This document shows, one piece after another, positions 1 to 13,385 of a stretch of 64,000 nucleotides of DNA. The first letter of the stretch is position 1. Every line of letters starts with the position of its first letter. Source of the stretch: Neurospora crassa OR74A. Lineage: Eukaryota > Ascomycota > Sordariomycetes > Sordariales > Sordariaceae. Both the position numbers and the translations under genes were made by a program. The stretch lies in NCBI RefSeq assembly GCF_000182925.2, contig NC_026503.1:4898001-4962000 (forward strand). The letters run 5' to 3'. Under the pieces are notes generated by a model. The model saw only the letters and a program-made list of their open reading frames with translations, was not told where the DNA came from and searched no databases.

Positions 1-1724
1 GACCTGGCTATGGCACGTGACTGGCACTGGCATCATTGAATTGAGCTACGGAGTCTTGACTGTTAGATACTTGCTGTACTGCTTTGCATAGAGTATAACA
101 GCCAGTACATCCCCGCATTTTACAGTGGGCCCGGTGATGTCGCAATTCTGGCGACAAAGCAACAAAGCGAAAAAAACGAGGATGGGTGACTCCACTCTGT
201 ACCTGGGAGCTTCCCGCGCCCCACCCCAGTTGATTTCGCCATTTTGCCCTTCTCTTTGCGATCAAGAGCGACGGCCAATCTTGTCTCTTTCCGTCTGCAA
301 CATTTCACAGTCACACACACACAGAGAGAAGGAGCAACGAAGTCAAGACACATCCGATTTCAGGCGGTGTGAAGCAACAGCTGAGGTTCAACACCCCGTT
401 GCGATACTGCCCGAGACTTCCACTTTGCCATTTTGGAAAGAGTGCTCTCTCTAAGGTAGTATACCTCATCCATTCCATCCGTCACCGACAGGCGACAGCC
501 GTTCCAGAGCTGTCACTTACCTGGTATTCGGTTACATACCTACCTCTACGCTACTGTACAAAGAGGGAGCACGGGCACTCGTACCCGACACCTACAGTAG
601 CTTCCTTCAAAGAGCAAGAGAGCAGTCACATACCTACTAGCTGCCCAGACTGAAAGGAAGAGACAGCAAGGCACCGAAAGCCGGAGAGACTAGAAGTTTG
701 AGACATTCCACTTGGACAACAGAAGTGGAACAAGTGAACCTGGAAATAGGTCAGCAGCGGTCATCATCATCACAGTACGTAAACCACCAAAAAAGACCCT
801 TTAAACACTTTGACTCGGATCGATGGCGACCAAGGTGCTGTGCATTGCGTGAGGTGCCACCTTGTCCCGTCCACATCCTCGCTGCTCCCGTCCTAGGTCA
901 TCCTCCAACAGACATCGATTCCTCCTTAACGTGATTGCCCTCCAAACTGCAGCTATACTGCGCTGCACCAGATAAGAGTGCACTAACACTTACACCGCAC
1001 CAATAACAACAGGTCCAACAACGTGCCCACCTCCACGGCAGGGAATCAATCCTTCAACGGTCCCTCTTTCATCTCAGCTGAGCTCTTCCTGATCGCCTCC
1101 AGTCCTCCTCCCTCCCCGGGGCTCCATCTCCAATCCTCCGCCAACAACATCCAGATCCCATCACGTGTCCATCCATCCAGAAACATCAAGATCGCCAGTT
1201 GGGCTGCCCGGCATCACATCGCTGCTGTTTGTTGTCTGCGGGACCCTGCCTTCCTTCTGCTCCTCCTCCAGCTTCATCTAGACCTGCCCAACGGTGGAGC
1301 GAGTCTGGATTCCGCATTAACGAGATTGGACCTTTGAGACGGTAGACCGCCCAAACATCGACCACACCAGGGCATCCATCCATACACCTCACATCAACCA
1401 GCCCGATCACGCAAGACCACATACCCTTTCCCGCCCCAGCCTGACCGACGGGAGTACCTACTACTAGTACATACCTTGGACTGGACAGGACTGGACAGGC
1501 AGGACAGTAGTGTACAGGACAGCACTGCGATACATACAGCAGCAATCTGCGTCCCCTGGTCAGCACGCCATCCATCGCCCTCTAGCCGACCAATGCTTGG
1601 TGTTGCCTCTTCCGCCATTCAACAACAGAACCACGCAACCGCAAACGCACTCTAAATTCCCCCTCAGAACGCACAATCGCAGCGTCATTCTGGGCCCGGC
1701 GGTCCTCGACTCCCCCTTCTCCCA
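1..1724. other. Upstream region and probable long leader of scon-2
   Basis: No coding region is supported here. Open frames are short, overlap in all phases and lack the third-position C bias of the real genes. The last 700 nt or so are rich in C, T and A with few G, as is typical of fungal 5' leaders, and contain several upstream ATGs. The family in Neurospora is controlled by the bZIP factor CYS3, whose site is ATGRYRYCAT. I found no perfect copy by eye, so its regulation is not shown by this sequence. Confidence 0.5.
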
Positions 1725-4094
1725 ATGGATTCCTACCACCTCGCCCCGTCTCGTCCGACTGCGAGCTTCGGACATGATAATGACGCCCCGCTCCAACATG
1801 GGCCTCTAGTGAACTCCTACTCTCATCACCATAACAACCACTCGCGCGACACCGACTCCGATCCCACCGACCAAAACTGCGACCGCAAACGACCCGAGCA
1901 ACAGGCAAGGTTGCGCTCCCGCAACAGCGTCACCAACATGTCGTCCGTCCTCATGAGCAAGACTGTCACGCCTTTCCTTCGGGAACACATTCCCAGCATC
2001 TACGCCCCCATCGGCAAGCCGGGGAACCAAGAGACGGCCAGAGCAGAGAACCCCAATTCCAAGTACTGCTATAGACACCACCCCGACTCAAAGTGCCGAA
2101 GGGCTGCCGACAAGGCCAAGATGGTCATGATTCAGAGCGAGCTAGACAAGCTCACATCAGCGGTGGGTCTTCATACAAAACATAAACATTGATTGCTTCT
2201 TGTCTCCAAGGTTTGGTGGACTGACTGGTACCTTGCTTGAAATAATAGGATCAGCAAGCTGTGACCCACGTGTGGTCCCTGTTCTCGGCCGCCCCTGCCC
2301 GACATCGCGACCTGATGCTTCAGGGTATCCTCTCCCAGCTCTGCTTCCCCCAGCTCTCCTTCGTCTCGAGAGAAGTCAACGAAGCCCTCAAGATCGACTT
2401 CATCTCCGCCCTCCCCGTCGAGCTCGCCCAAAAGGTCTTATGCTATCTCGACACCGTCAGCTTGACCAAGGCCGCCCAGGTCAGCCAGAGGTGGCGAACC
2501 CTGGCCGACTCGGATGCCGTCTGGGTCCGCATGTGCGAGCAACACGTCAACAGGAAGTGCACAAAGTGTGGATGGGGATTGCCCTTGCTGGAACGCAAGA
2601 AGCTGCGCAACTACACCAGACAAAGACAGCTGGCCAAGGGTGGGCCACAAGGGAGGGTCACAGAACTGGCCGACTCCCACGACAGCCAGGATCGATCCGT
2701 CAATCAACATGGAAAGCGCCCGGCAGCAGAGGCGGAGGAAGAGGACCCCATCAAGAAGCGCCAGTGTATGGCTGCAGCAGAAGCCTCCAAGGCGGTAACG
2801 CAACCCAAGACCCGAAGCTGGAAGGCCGTCTACCGGGATCGCTGGCAGGTCAGCTACAACTGGAAAAACAGCCGATACAAGTTGTCGGTTCTCAAGGGTC
2901 ATGAGAATGGTGTCACATGTCTCCAGCTCGATGATAACATCCTTGCGACTGGATCGTACGACACCACTATCAAGATCTGTATGTGGTCTTGCTTCTTTAA
3001 ACATTGGTGCTCGCTTTAAACTAACACATTGCTGACAGGGAACATTGAGACTGAGGAGTGCATTCGGACCCTTGTCGGCCATACGGCTGGCATTCGTGCA
3101 CTACAGTTTGACGATTCGAAGCTCATCAGTGGCAGTCTTGACCGTATGTTGCGCAACCCGCCTTCAATGATAGCGTGGCAATGTTGCTAACTGATTCGTA
3201 GACACCATCAAGGTCTGGAACTGGCATACCGGCGAGTGCCTCTCCACGTTCGCTGCCCACACCGACTCAGTGATTAGCGTTCACTTCGATGGCCACCTAC
3301 TCGCCAGTGGGTCGAGCGACAAGACGGTCAAGATTTTCGACTTCAACTCCAAGGAGACATACTGCCTCAAGGGCCATAGCGATTGGGTCAACTCGACCCA
3401 TGTTGACATCAAGAGCCGAACCGTGTTCTCCGCCTCGGATGACACGACCATCAAGCTGTGGGATCTGGACACGCGCCAGGTTATCCGGACCTACGAAGGA
3501 CATGTCGGCCATGTGCAACAGGTCCTCATCCTCCCGCCCGAGTATGAGCCCGACGAGGAGGTGCTCAACGGTGCTTCGCAAGACAACCAAGACGCCATGT
3601 CAGTATCATCGGGCGGAAGCGGAAGCCCCTCCATGTCGCATGCACAAATCGAGCGCGCCGGCAGCCCTGGCAGCCATAGCTCCAGCCACAACCTGCTACC
3701 GAGCAGCCTGCCTAGTGGTGACGAGGACGTGCGCCATCTCTATGGATCCGCCTTTGTAGCCGACGAGTCACGGCCACTTCCCCCGCGCTATTTCATGACA
3801 GGCGGGCTCGACAGCACCATGCGTCTCTGGGACAGCGCGACCGGTCGGTGTTTGAGGACGCTGTTTGGCCACCTCGAGGGCGTTTGGTCTTTGGCGGGAG
3901 ATACGATCCGTGTGATCAGTGGAGCCAACGACGGCATGGTCAAGACGTGGGAGCCGCGCAGCGGAAAGTGCGATGCGACGTATACGGGCCACTGCGGACC
4001 CGTGACTTGTGTCGGGCTGAGCGATAGTCTAATGGCCAGTGGCAGTGAGGATGGAACGATTCGGTTACATTCCTTCAAGCCCTGTCGGCAGTGA
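1725..4094 (+). CDS. scon-2: SCON-2, F-box/WD40 sulfur controller (Met30 type)
   Basis: Four exons, 1725-2162, 2249-2978, 3039-3143 and 3202-4094, join in frame to 721 aa, all with GT-AG introns. The F-box lies at about residues 196-243 ([17 protein letters not shown]). Seven WD repeats follow from about residue 357 to the end ([34 protein letters not shown]). The fifth and sixth repeats are split by a Ser/Gly-rich insert of about 80 residues (534-618). The N-terminus carries [13 protein letters not shown], a stretch I associate with Met30 proteins. In Neurospora this protein is the substrate receptor of an SCF ubiquitin ligase that restrains the sulfur activator CYS3. The start is the first in-frame ATG. 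Internal ATGs such as 1938 are possible, so the first 70 residues are uncertain. Identity as SCON-2 is by recognition. Confidence 0.93.
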
Positions 4095-7000
4095 GGTGGT
4101 GGCTGGGGTTTCCGTCACTTGGGAACGATGAGAGCATGTCGGGTTTCAACTACCCATGTTGACTGCTCTTGCATCTTCCTCCAATTTTGGATATCCCGGA
4201 TACGCCATCTTCACCTATCAGCGTCCTCGCATTTCTTTCCTCTTTTTTTTTTCTTCTTCTTCTTCTACTACTCCACCCTCTATGCGATCTCAGACGCAAC
4301 TTTTCTTTTTGTGTTTTTTTTGCTTTCAACAAAACATTGCCTCTCCCCAAGAAGGGAACAAAGGAAGGCAGATTAGTTTTGGGTCAACTTGCAAGCATAG
4401 GTTACAGCGTCATGTGTTTTACAAGTTAGGCATCTGAGATGGGATCTCAAAAGCAGCCAGGCACTTATAGTGAGTGATACAGAAAAGGAAAAGGGGGGGC
4501 GTCATTTTGCATGGTTTTGGAAGGATATATCCTTGGGGGATGGTTGGTTGGTTGGATGGAGTTTTATGATTTGGCTTTTGTTTACTTTTTTTGTTCTAGT
4601 TCTATACCCTCTTGCTTCGTTTGGTGGTGTGATAGTATGATTTGAAATAATGAAAGATAAGATGGTAGTTTGGAATGGGACGAATATATGGAGTCGTTCA
4701 TGTTGAAGTGCTTCGTTGGTGAACCGAATATATGTACATTCAGTGACGGCGATGCTTCGGATCTGTAATGAGATTGTCTTTTTGTGTATGTAGTTCATGG
4801 TCTCACCATCGGTTCTCGAGAATGACTGGATAGGTACCTAGCGAAAAGTTGGAATCATGTTCCGTTTCCACATGGTATCAACTTGCGCGAAAATCAATGT
4901 CTGTCCCACGTGTAACTAACTCTTCATCGTAAGGTTCATTTGGCGTACGTACAGGTATCATGATGTTAAATTTGCATGTCTGGTATTTGTTCCCCGCTTT
5001 CCTTCACCAAAATCCGTCCCGTTCACGATTAGATCCCAATCGAGTGTAGAGGTACGTAAGTAGTGAGTGAGTAACAATGATGAACGAAGCAAATGGAAGG
5101 AAAGATGGGACGCGCAACCCGTTTCTCCTTCGTACTAGTACTGTACCGACACTCCTCCCTTTTCCTTCATTACTACCGACGTCCGGAAGTGGTAGAGGTA
5201 CCTTTTCGCGCAACTTGACATTTCGCATGGCTCCTTCCTCCTTCGTGAATATGAGCGGATGGATTCATTTCACTTGCCCGGACATTACGCAACGCAACGC
5301 AACGCACAGCAGAGGCAGGAACGAACGTCGAACGGGGCCCGGACGATTGTAGTGGAAGGTGTTTGTTATCAATGGATCTCGATTTTTAATGAGAGGAGGA
5401 GGAAACAGTGAGGGAATGAATGGCTGAAGATGGGAAGGCGCATTCATTTAAGTTGACTTTTTACTCGCAAACAGTGAACGGTCAGTGATGAAAGATCTGA
5501 TTTGGGAACCGCAACGTCTTCGACTTCGATTGCTCAGATCTTCCGTCTTTCAGGTTGCAGTTTTCTTCATCAGCGTGCAACACTCATATATCGGTCGACC
5601 TACTTACAGTACAGTACTCAACTCTCTTTTGGTAGAGCACCCTTAATAACCATCTTCTTGCGCCGCTTCCATAATGACGATAGACAGACCACCTGTCGAA
5701 CAGTTGATCGACGATAAGGCAGGTGCTAAGTATAATGGACACCTCTACGGTACAACCAAAGGTTCAGCGAGTCGGCGACGGCCTACAGTACAGCCAAGGA
5801 GTGAGTAACCTTCTGTGATCGATCGACTTATCGCGTGTCGTGTGTCGTGTTTTCCATATCTCATCACGACATCAAACAAGCACGCAATAGGGACAACATC
5901 AATGACCGCCGAAAGCGGATTGATATCGCCCCGAGATCCGATGTTGCCGGACCCTCCCTCCCTTCCGGAGCGCGGGAACGGACGGCTGTCGGCGGGTTTT
6001 AGTCTTCATGGTGAGTTTTGTTGACTCTATCTACTCTCTCGCTCTCACCGTCGCTGACTTTTACAAACAGTCATTGATTCTTGACCTTCTCGCTCAATAT
6101 CAGACAGAGTCAGCGCCATACCGAAGAAACGCACTAGTAGAGAGTTCGCAAGCGCCGTGGGTCGCCGCCGTTGTCGGCGGTGACATTGGAGTCTGACTCT
6201 TTCATGAGAAACAAACCAAGACGAATGGTAGGATACAACCTCGGCACTGTCACCCTGAGCCGCGCAACTGGAAAAGGAAAAAGAAGCCCAAACAGCACAT
6301 TCTTGAGTGTCAGAAGGGAAAGCTGGCACGTGCTTGCCTCCTTCCAGAAGCTGGATCAGCCAGAGTGAGACACGGTACGGCATTCTCCAGCCACGCCTGC
6401 GACGGTCCGTCCGTTGTTACGATGGCGGTCCACGACTCTTCAGCTCTCACTCGCGGGGCCGCATCAGATCAGTTCGGTCGACTCGGATCTGATAAGAAGC
6501 CGTCGCTCAGGCGGTGGACGGATGGTTCGAACTTACAAATTCTCGGCTGATGAATTCGGACGCTGTGGGGTGGTGCTGGGTGCTGTGACATTCCGCTCGT
6601 CCTTAGCAGATTGGCGGCTGGCATTTTGTTGTGACGAACGACGACTGCCTATTCCCGGCCGGCAAAGGTGATGCACAGGCAACCATCTGGCTCGTGCACC
6701 CTCCTTCCAAGTCAATCATCGTCGGCGCCGCTCTCCCCTCTCCCTTGATCAGCTTCATGGTGTCCCCAATCCCCGGCCCCCGCAAAATCACAAGCTCCGT
6801 CGGCCTTCCGCTCTTCGAATCGGCTATTAGCTACGTCACACAATCATCACAAGCCAGCCGACCGGGCCAATTGTTTGTCTCAACGCCAGGCTGGACGAGA
6901 CTCGTCGAGTGCGGTCACACTGAAAAAGGCCCTGAAGCAAATTTCCCAGTGATGCCCGTCTCGCATCTCAGCTGACAGCCAAGACATGGAAGTCACGAGG

Positions 7001-9396
7001 ACAGTCTCGTTCCTCAGTGGCATGCCAAGTTGGCTACGGGGATGACTACCATACTGCTTAACTCTCGAACAGCCAGTACTGCATGTACTATGGTAGCATG
7101 TCCATGTGTCTGGTGTCAACTTGTGTTGTGCCTGGCAACAAGTAAAGCTTGTCCCAGTTCCCTTTCATGGGTATTTCTACATTGTCTTTACGCAATTCCG
7201 CCTCTTCTCTTGGCATCCTATTCCTCTCCCAGAGCATGGAATTGCTTGTCATGCTTTGATTACCCCCGGGCTCGGCGCTGGCTAAAAAAGAAGCCTTTGG
7301 ACACCAGAGTTGGTCACTGGCATGCGATCGAGGTGGTGGTTGTGCCAGGGGTGCAGCTGTTAAAGCGTGGCAGCGCGGGGCGGGAGGGTGCGTCCAAGTG
7401 CCGCGTCTTTGTATCCAGTCATCCGTCTTCTCCGCCGAGTTTGCTGCCCTCCGCTGCTCCGAATGACGGGGCTTGGGGCTCATCCCGTATGTCCGGACTT
7501 GTCATCGCAGTTGACTCGACTCCCATCGCCAACGCCACTCGAAGAAATAGCGAAATAAGGGGAAAAGATCAATAGTGTCGTTTCTGACACTGTCGCTGGC
7601 GGACTCATATCGTCCATTTCTGTCATGTCATGTCTGGTGTCAATCCATTGCCATCTGACCCTTTGCACTGCTTTGCACGCACCATGCACGTTCTCCGTCA
7701 CAAGTTGTCATTGGCCAATGCATCATATCCAAAGAAAAAGAACCCAAGTCAACTTTGCGTCCATGGTTGGGCGTCACATCGTCCATGTCGTCCGTCCACC
7801 AAGATATCTAGTGTACACTATTCTTTACAACCATCCAGCAACGTTGTTTCCCCCCCTCATCGAACTATCACGCCAAGTATTCCGGGGTTGCGGATAGATG
7901 GAAAGCAACCGAGAGTCACCCAGGAACCACTTTGACCACCACGGACGAATCACAGCCGCCATTATCCCCAAAGTATCCTTGCGTGTCCGCCTCACCACCG
8001 CCTGAAGTGAGCTCTGGTCCCTGATCCACAGCAGCAGTGGACCAGCCCTTCTCGCGTCTTCTCTGTCCCGGGCCGCCTCAAATCCCATTTCTACCACTGC
8101 CACAGGTACCGGACTTACCAACGAGCCCCAACTTAAGAGCACTGGTACTGTACATAGTGTACATCCAGCTCCAGCTCCGGCCATCCCTGGTCCATCGTCA
8201 TGCAGCCGCGGGAGCTCTAGCGCTCACTGGGTGCAGTTCCAGGCCTGCCAGGTCACACCTCTCATCAACCTCTGTGGTCCGGGGGCACCACCGCTTCTTT
8301 TCCTCGAGACTCTTGTTACAGGTCGCCGGGCCACCACGGTGCTCGGCTCGGCTCTGTCCAAGATCTGCGTCATATGGAAGCTTCCGAGTTGTCCGACCTG
8401 ACCGTATCGAGCAAAGTGACGGCAAGAGAACAAAGACACCACCACCTACCTGCTGGGTAGGGCCAAACCTTTTTTTGTCGTACATGTGAAGAAGAAATGA
8501 CACATGCCCTCGTTACAAGTCGTTGCGATTCTGATACCTAGCCGTCGTTGTTGTTGATACCAAGCTCCATATTCTCCGCCTGCCCTCCTCTTACCATTCC
8601 TTTGAACTGAACCGCTGCTGGGAGATACTCTGGCTTTCTCCGTCGTCGTGAGCACGAGAGTGGAGTCGGATCTACCAAGGCCTACGTTTCCAAGTGAATT
8701 AACAATCCTCCCAACCACTGACTCGCGCCCAAACGGCCTCGTCCTTGGCAACTCCAGAGTGTCATACTCATCGTGTCTCGCCGCGAGTCTATCTAGATCG
8801 GATATCTGCCGGGAACTGAAGTTGTACTTCAGCATCACGTATATCTGAAAGGGTTCATCTGTTCTTGTTCTACGCTTTGTACATATTGTATTGACTGCTT
8901 TTCTCACGGCTCGCGGCAACACATTCATCCATCCAAGCCAGTTCAGGCCAGCCTTGTCTCTGCCCTTTTCCAGACACAGCTCACTGAAATTCCCCCATAC
9001 CGAGCTACGTCCGGTACCAAGTTGCAGGGGTTGTTAACTTTAGCAGCTATCCCGAGACATTTTCGGCGATTTCCCTGGAGTGCCGAACTTCGCGAAGCGG
9101 ACTCTCTTGTCTCCAAGACCAGCCCACAACCAACCCACCTCCATCCCTCGGTCCCTACCCCCCCCCCCCCCCCCCCCTTGTGGGTACGCCATTGATATAT
9201 CCGGCAAGGCCACCCAGATCATTTGTCCCTTTTGCTCCTCCTTCTTCTCTTTTACGGGGGAATTACCACTTGATCACGCCAGAGACGGACCTATACCGAC
9301 GACTTGTCACCGTTGCGCCGAACCGCTTAACACCACTTACACCGAACATCACGATCCACCAACACCACACACCAAACATATACCACAACCACAACA
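4095..9396. other. Gene-free region between scon-2 and the carrier gene
   Basis: This 5.3-kb stretch has no convincing gene. T-rich tracts (about 4240-4270 and 4311-4320) lie just after scon-2 and probably belong to its 3' UTR. A run of 20 C at 9158-9177 sits about 220 bp before the carrier start codon. Open frames of 60-180 codons occur on both strands but have no codon bias, domain or splice structure. Confidence 0.5.
9158..9177 (+). repeat. Poly-C tract, 20 nt
   Basis: Twenty consecutive C residues 220 bp upstream of the carrier start codon, probably in its promoter or leader. It is length-unstable by nature, and the exact count could be a sequencing artefact. Confidence 0.8.
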
Positions 9397-10657
9397 ATGG
9401 CAACCAAAGTCAACCAGGATCCCAAGAAGCGGACTTCCGCTGCCACCAACCTCATCGGTGAGCTTCCCACAACTGGGGGAGACGAAATGAGACGGGGGGC
9501 TACTCGCGCGCAATGCGCCAAACAGTCTGGTCGCGGCGCCTTCAATGGATAAATTGGCTAACCTTTCTGTGCTAATACAGCTGGTGGTGGTGCCGGTATG
9601 ATGGAGGCTCTTGTCTGCCACCCTCTTGGTAAGCAATTTCCCATTGCATGGCCTCACAGCCCCCCCCCCCTATACCTCCGACTTCGGCTAACCTCGGCAT
9701 TCCCGCAGATACCATCAAGGTCCGCATGCAGCTCTCCAAGCGCGGCCGCGTGCCCGGCCAAGCCAAGCGTGGCTTCATCCGCACCGGTGTCGAGATTGTC
9801 AAGAAGGAGACGGCGCTCGGTCTTTACAAGGGTCTCGGTGCCGTTCTGACGGGTATCGTCCCCAAGATGGCCATCCGTTTCACCTCGTTCGAGTGGTACA
9901 AGCAGCTCCTGGCCGACAAGCAGACTGGTGTTGTCTCGGGTCAGGCCACCTTCTTCGCCGGCTTGGCTGCCGGTGTCACCGAGGCCGTTGCCGTTGTCAC
10001 TCCCATGGAGGTCATCAAGATTCGTCTGCAGGCGCAGCACCACTCCATGGCTGATCCTTTGGACGTTCCCAAGTACCGCAACGCCGCGCATGCGCTCTAC
10101 ACTGTCGTGAAGGAGGAGGGTTTTGGTGCGCTTTACCGCGGTGTTTCCCTGACTGCGCTCCGCCAGGGTTCCAACCAGGCCGTCAACTTCACTGCCTACA
10201 GCTACTTCAAGAAGTGGCTCTATGATTACCAGCCCGAATATGTCGGCCAGAACCTGCCCTCTTACCAAACCACTCTTATTGGTCTCGTTTCTGGTGCTAT
10301 GGGTCCTCTCTCGAACGCTCCTATCGATACCATCAAGACCAGACTCCAGAAGAGCGTTGCTCAGCCCGGCGAGACGGCATTCCAGAGAATTACCAAGATT
10401 TCTGCTGAGATGTTCAAGTGAGTAACCTTCCATTCCCTTTCCCTTTCAGCATCTCAATTACCGTGAAGGGGCAGGTTGCTGATGCAAATGCGACAAACAG
10501 GCAAGAAGGGTTCCACGCCTTCTACAAGGGCATCACCCCCCGCATCATGCGTGTCGCGCCCGGTCAGGCCGTCACATTTACTGTCTACGAGTTCCTTAAG
10601 CAGAAGCTCGAGCGGAGCGGTCCTGCTGCTTTGACCGGTGGAAGGTATGAGGAGTGA
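9397..10657 (+). CDS. acr1: Mitochondrial succinate/fumarate carrier
   Basis: Exons 9397-9457, 9581-9628, 9709-10417 and 10501-10657 join to 324 aa, the usual size for a mitochondrial carrier. The three tandem carrier signatures are HPLDTIKVR, TPMEVIKIR and APIDTIKTR, each at the end of the first helix of a carrier repeat. The start MATKVNQDPKKRTSAATNLI leads straight into the first helix (AGGGAGMMEALVCHPLDTIK). The sequence resembles Acr1/Sfc1 (AcuL in Aspergillus). That carrier exchanges cytosolic succinate for mitochondrial fumarate across the inner membrane, and is needed for growth on acetate or ethanol. The second exon is only 48 bp. Codon bias is very strong, suggesting high expression. 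The carrier family is certain; the substrate is inferred from overall similarity to Acr1. Confidence 0.93.
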
Positions 10658-13254
10658 TTTTGTGCGAATTGAAAACAAAGCGATGATTGTGATGACTTTA
10701 CGAAAGAAGAAGATGATGATGGGTTGAGGCGATTGGGAACATTAGCCGAGGATCCCTGTCGCGCGTTTGTTGTTGTCTTTGGTGCGCTGTCACATGCGCG
10801 GATTGGACACGTTCCCTTGTTTTCCCCCACACCACACCCACACCCCCATCCCCTTGTTACGCTTTGCCCTTTTTGTCTTTTTTGCATGTGGTTTTTCCTT
10901 GGACTGTTCGGTCAAAAGACGGTCATGGTGTCGGTGATGGCGGGGAAAAGTCTCTGGTCACGGCGATTGATTGTATATACCCTTGTGTTTTGCTGGGGGG
11001 GGGGGCGCGTACCACAATGACGCATTTCGGGTGGTATCTAGTGGATTCTACTTTGATGTTTGGCTCTGTTGGCTTTTTGCATTTTGCTTGCTACTTTGAC
11101 GAACCGGCATCGCGAAAACTTGACATTTTTGCAACATGATGGAAGAGAAGAACATGGGCTAAAACTGGATGATTTACACAGCACCGCTGAGGCTAAGCTC
11201 TAAGCTCTGATACTTCACGACATTGACGAGCCTTTTTTCCAACTTTTTTTTTCACGACACATCATTGCATCATTACAGCGGCGCATGCACACAACAGAGT
11301 TCGATCGTCATCATCAACCAACTTTGCATATACGCATTCAAACGCACATACAATAGGGGTACATAGCACACACAGCGCAAGGACGAGCATAGCGATCAGC
11401 AGAATGCAACTCACCACGGGACCACCCCCAAGACACGAGACGACACTGCTCAGATGAGCAAAAACGGCCGTGGTCTTGTCCCATGCCATCCCTAACATCA
11501 GCAAGCACCCCCACCATATCATCGACGTCGCGCATTCCTCATTAATTCGTTATTTATTCGGAGTTTATGCGGCGCGGCGATAGGGCAATATGGGTAAGGC
11601 TTGCTTTTATATTCATGTACATACGAGGATTCGGATGACGAACGAGAGAGATATCGAGAACGCGCGATACGAGCGGCGAAGAGGGGACTTTTTAGAAGAA
11701 GAAAAAGGCCTGGATGAATGGATGGGATTAGAGAAAAACGGCTTGAATTGGGTTTTTTTTTTCTCTCCTACCTATTTCCTTTTTGTCTTCTTCTCTTTTT
11801 GTTTGCATGGCATGGCATTAGCATTGCATGTATGGATGCACGGCTGGATGGATGGATGGTCTTCTTACAATAACACTTTTATTCGAAGAAAACTCTTTTT
11901 TCATTTTGGATTTCTTGCAATGTGCATCTATCAAGATGGTTTTTCAGAATTGGTCGGTGGAAGAGGAGGGCCTGGGCTGGTGTGAAAGGGGCGCGAAGAA
12001 CATGGACTAGGTAGGATGTCAGGGAGTCCAAAGTCCAAGTCCCTGTGCTCGACATATGCAGGTACATATGTATGTACAACTCGTGACAAACAACCGTTCC
12101 TCCGTTGCGTGTTGGTATCAAATGGGTTGGGTAAGTAAACATCTGGGTGACTTCCAGGCTGAACACACCTCGGCCGAATACTGATTGTCCGATAGTAACA
12201 TATATTCGTCTTGAGAGGTTAACGGGCAACTTACCTGAATAATCCTGGGGTTATTCTTCCGCAAGACATCGGAAACTGCCTACCGTTTGGCTAAAATCCC
12301 ATACAAAGAAAAGAAAAAAGAAGAAAAAAAGGAAAAAGAGGGGGAGGGAAAGTTTGCTAGTGAGTGGAAGAAGGAAGGAGTCAACAGAAAACGTATATGA
12401 AGATTGAAGGAGGAAGAGAAGGGGGGAAGAAAGGAGGAAATGTTTCAACAGAATGAGTGGGAATATTGATGCTATGTCACATGAAGAACTGGAACCGAAA
12501 GGATCGAACGAGTGGGTCGTCTCAATGAAGTAGTGCAGTGAGAGATCGAAAGATTTCAGGGAGGTTTGTTTAGTTGTATTATGTATATACCGGACCCAGT
12601 GTCTTCGAACTCATCATCTCCCTCAACCCATAACTACCCCCGACTAACGATCTTTCAATACGTCTTTGGCCATCCCGCCGAGAAAAGAAGGATTGACATT
12701 GCAATAGTTTGACACGTCCCAACATCCCATCAGACCATCAGACCATTAGTACCGCTACAAGGAGAAAAAATAAAAAAAAAATTGAAAAAAATAATATAAA
12801 ATAGGAAGTGCACATGTGTTGTCAATCCTCTATTTACCTACCTACCCGAAATGAACTTGTCCATCGACTGGCTCTTGGTTTTATTCTGAGTTACTCGATA
12901 GGTATCAATCACCTCGATCAAACATATCAAACTTTTTTTGAATCAAGCCAGTTGCAACGGAATCTAGAACCCCCATTCCTCATCCTCCAGACGTTCAAAC
13001 ATCCAAGACGGCCCGTTGCTGCGTCAACAGGTAAGACAATATCAGTTCCGTGATTCCATTGCTTCTCTCTGAACTGTCGTGTAACCCCTTCTTCGTTCCC
13101 TATTCATCAAGAAAGGGGGGGTTGAGGGTTGACTACGAGACCTGACTCATGTCTCCCGTCATTAGGTATCATGCTTCCTTTCCATTAGGGTTCTTTGACG
13201 TTGAGGGAACTTGCCATTCCATCCGTCATCGGCATATAGAACCCGACGGTACCT

Positions 13255-13385
13255 AGGTTGTACAACTACTTACTTACTTACCTAGTGTAAGTCAACCGCT
13301 CTTCCGTGTCACCGCCGGCTTGACCTCATTCATTCGCTAGAGGTAGGTAGGTAGGTAGGTACCTAGGTACATACCTACCACTCAT
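13255..13385. repeat. AGGT/ACCT tetranucleotide island
   Basis: Short runs of AGGT and its complement ACCT, in both orientations (ACTTACTTACTTACCTAG, then AGGTAGGTAGGTAGGTACCT), giving local palindromes. The same motif recurs between genes across the window but not inside the coding exons I inspected. Confidence 0.75.

Noticed and set aside
2438-3082. 214-codon frame antisense to scon-2
   Set aside because: Shadow of the F-box region; it also crosses a scon-2 intron.
8446-8928. 160-codon minus-strand frame upstream of the carrier gene
   Set aside because: No codon bias, domain or splice context.
9654-10433. 259-codon frame antisense to the succinate/fumarate carrier
   Set aside because: It mirrors the codon bias of the carrier gene and has no domain; its composition is Leu/Gly/Arg-rich as expected for an antisense shadow.
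13255-13385. AGGT/ACCT runs as telomere-like or CRISPR-like arrays
   Set aside because: The unit is a tetranucleotide, not TTAGGG, and there are no unique spacers or cas genes.
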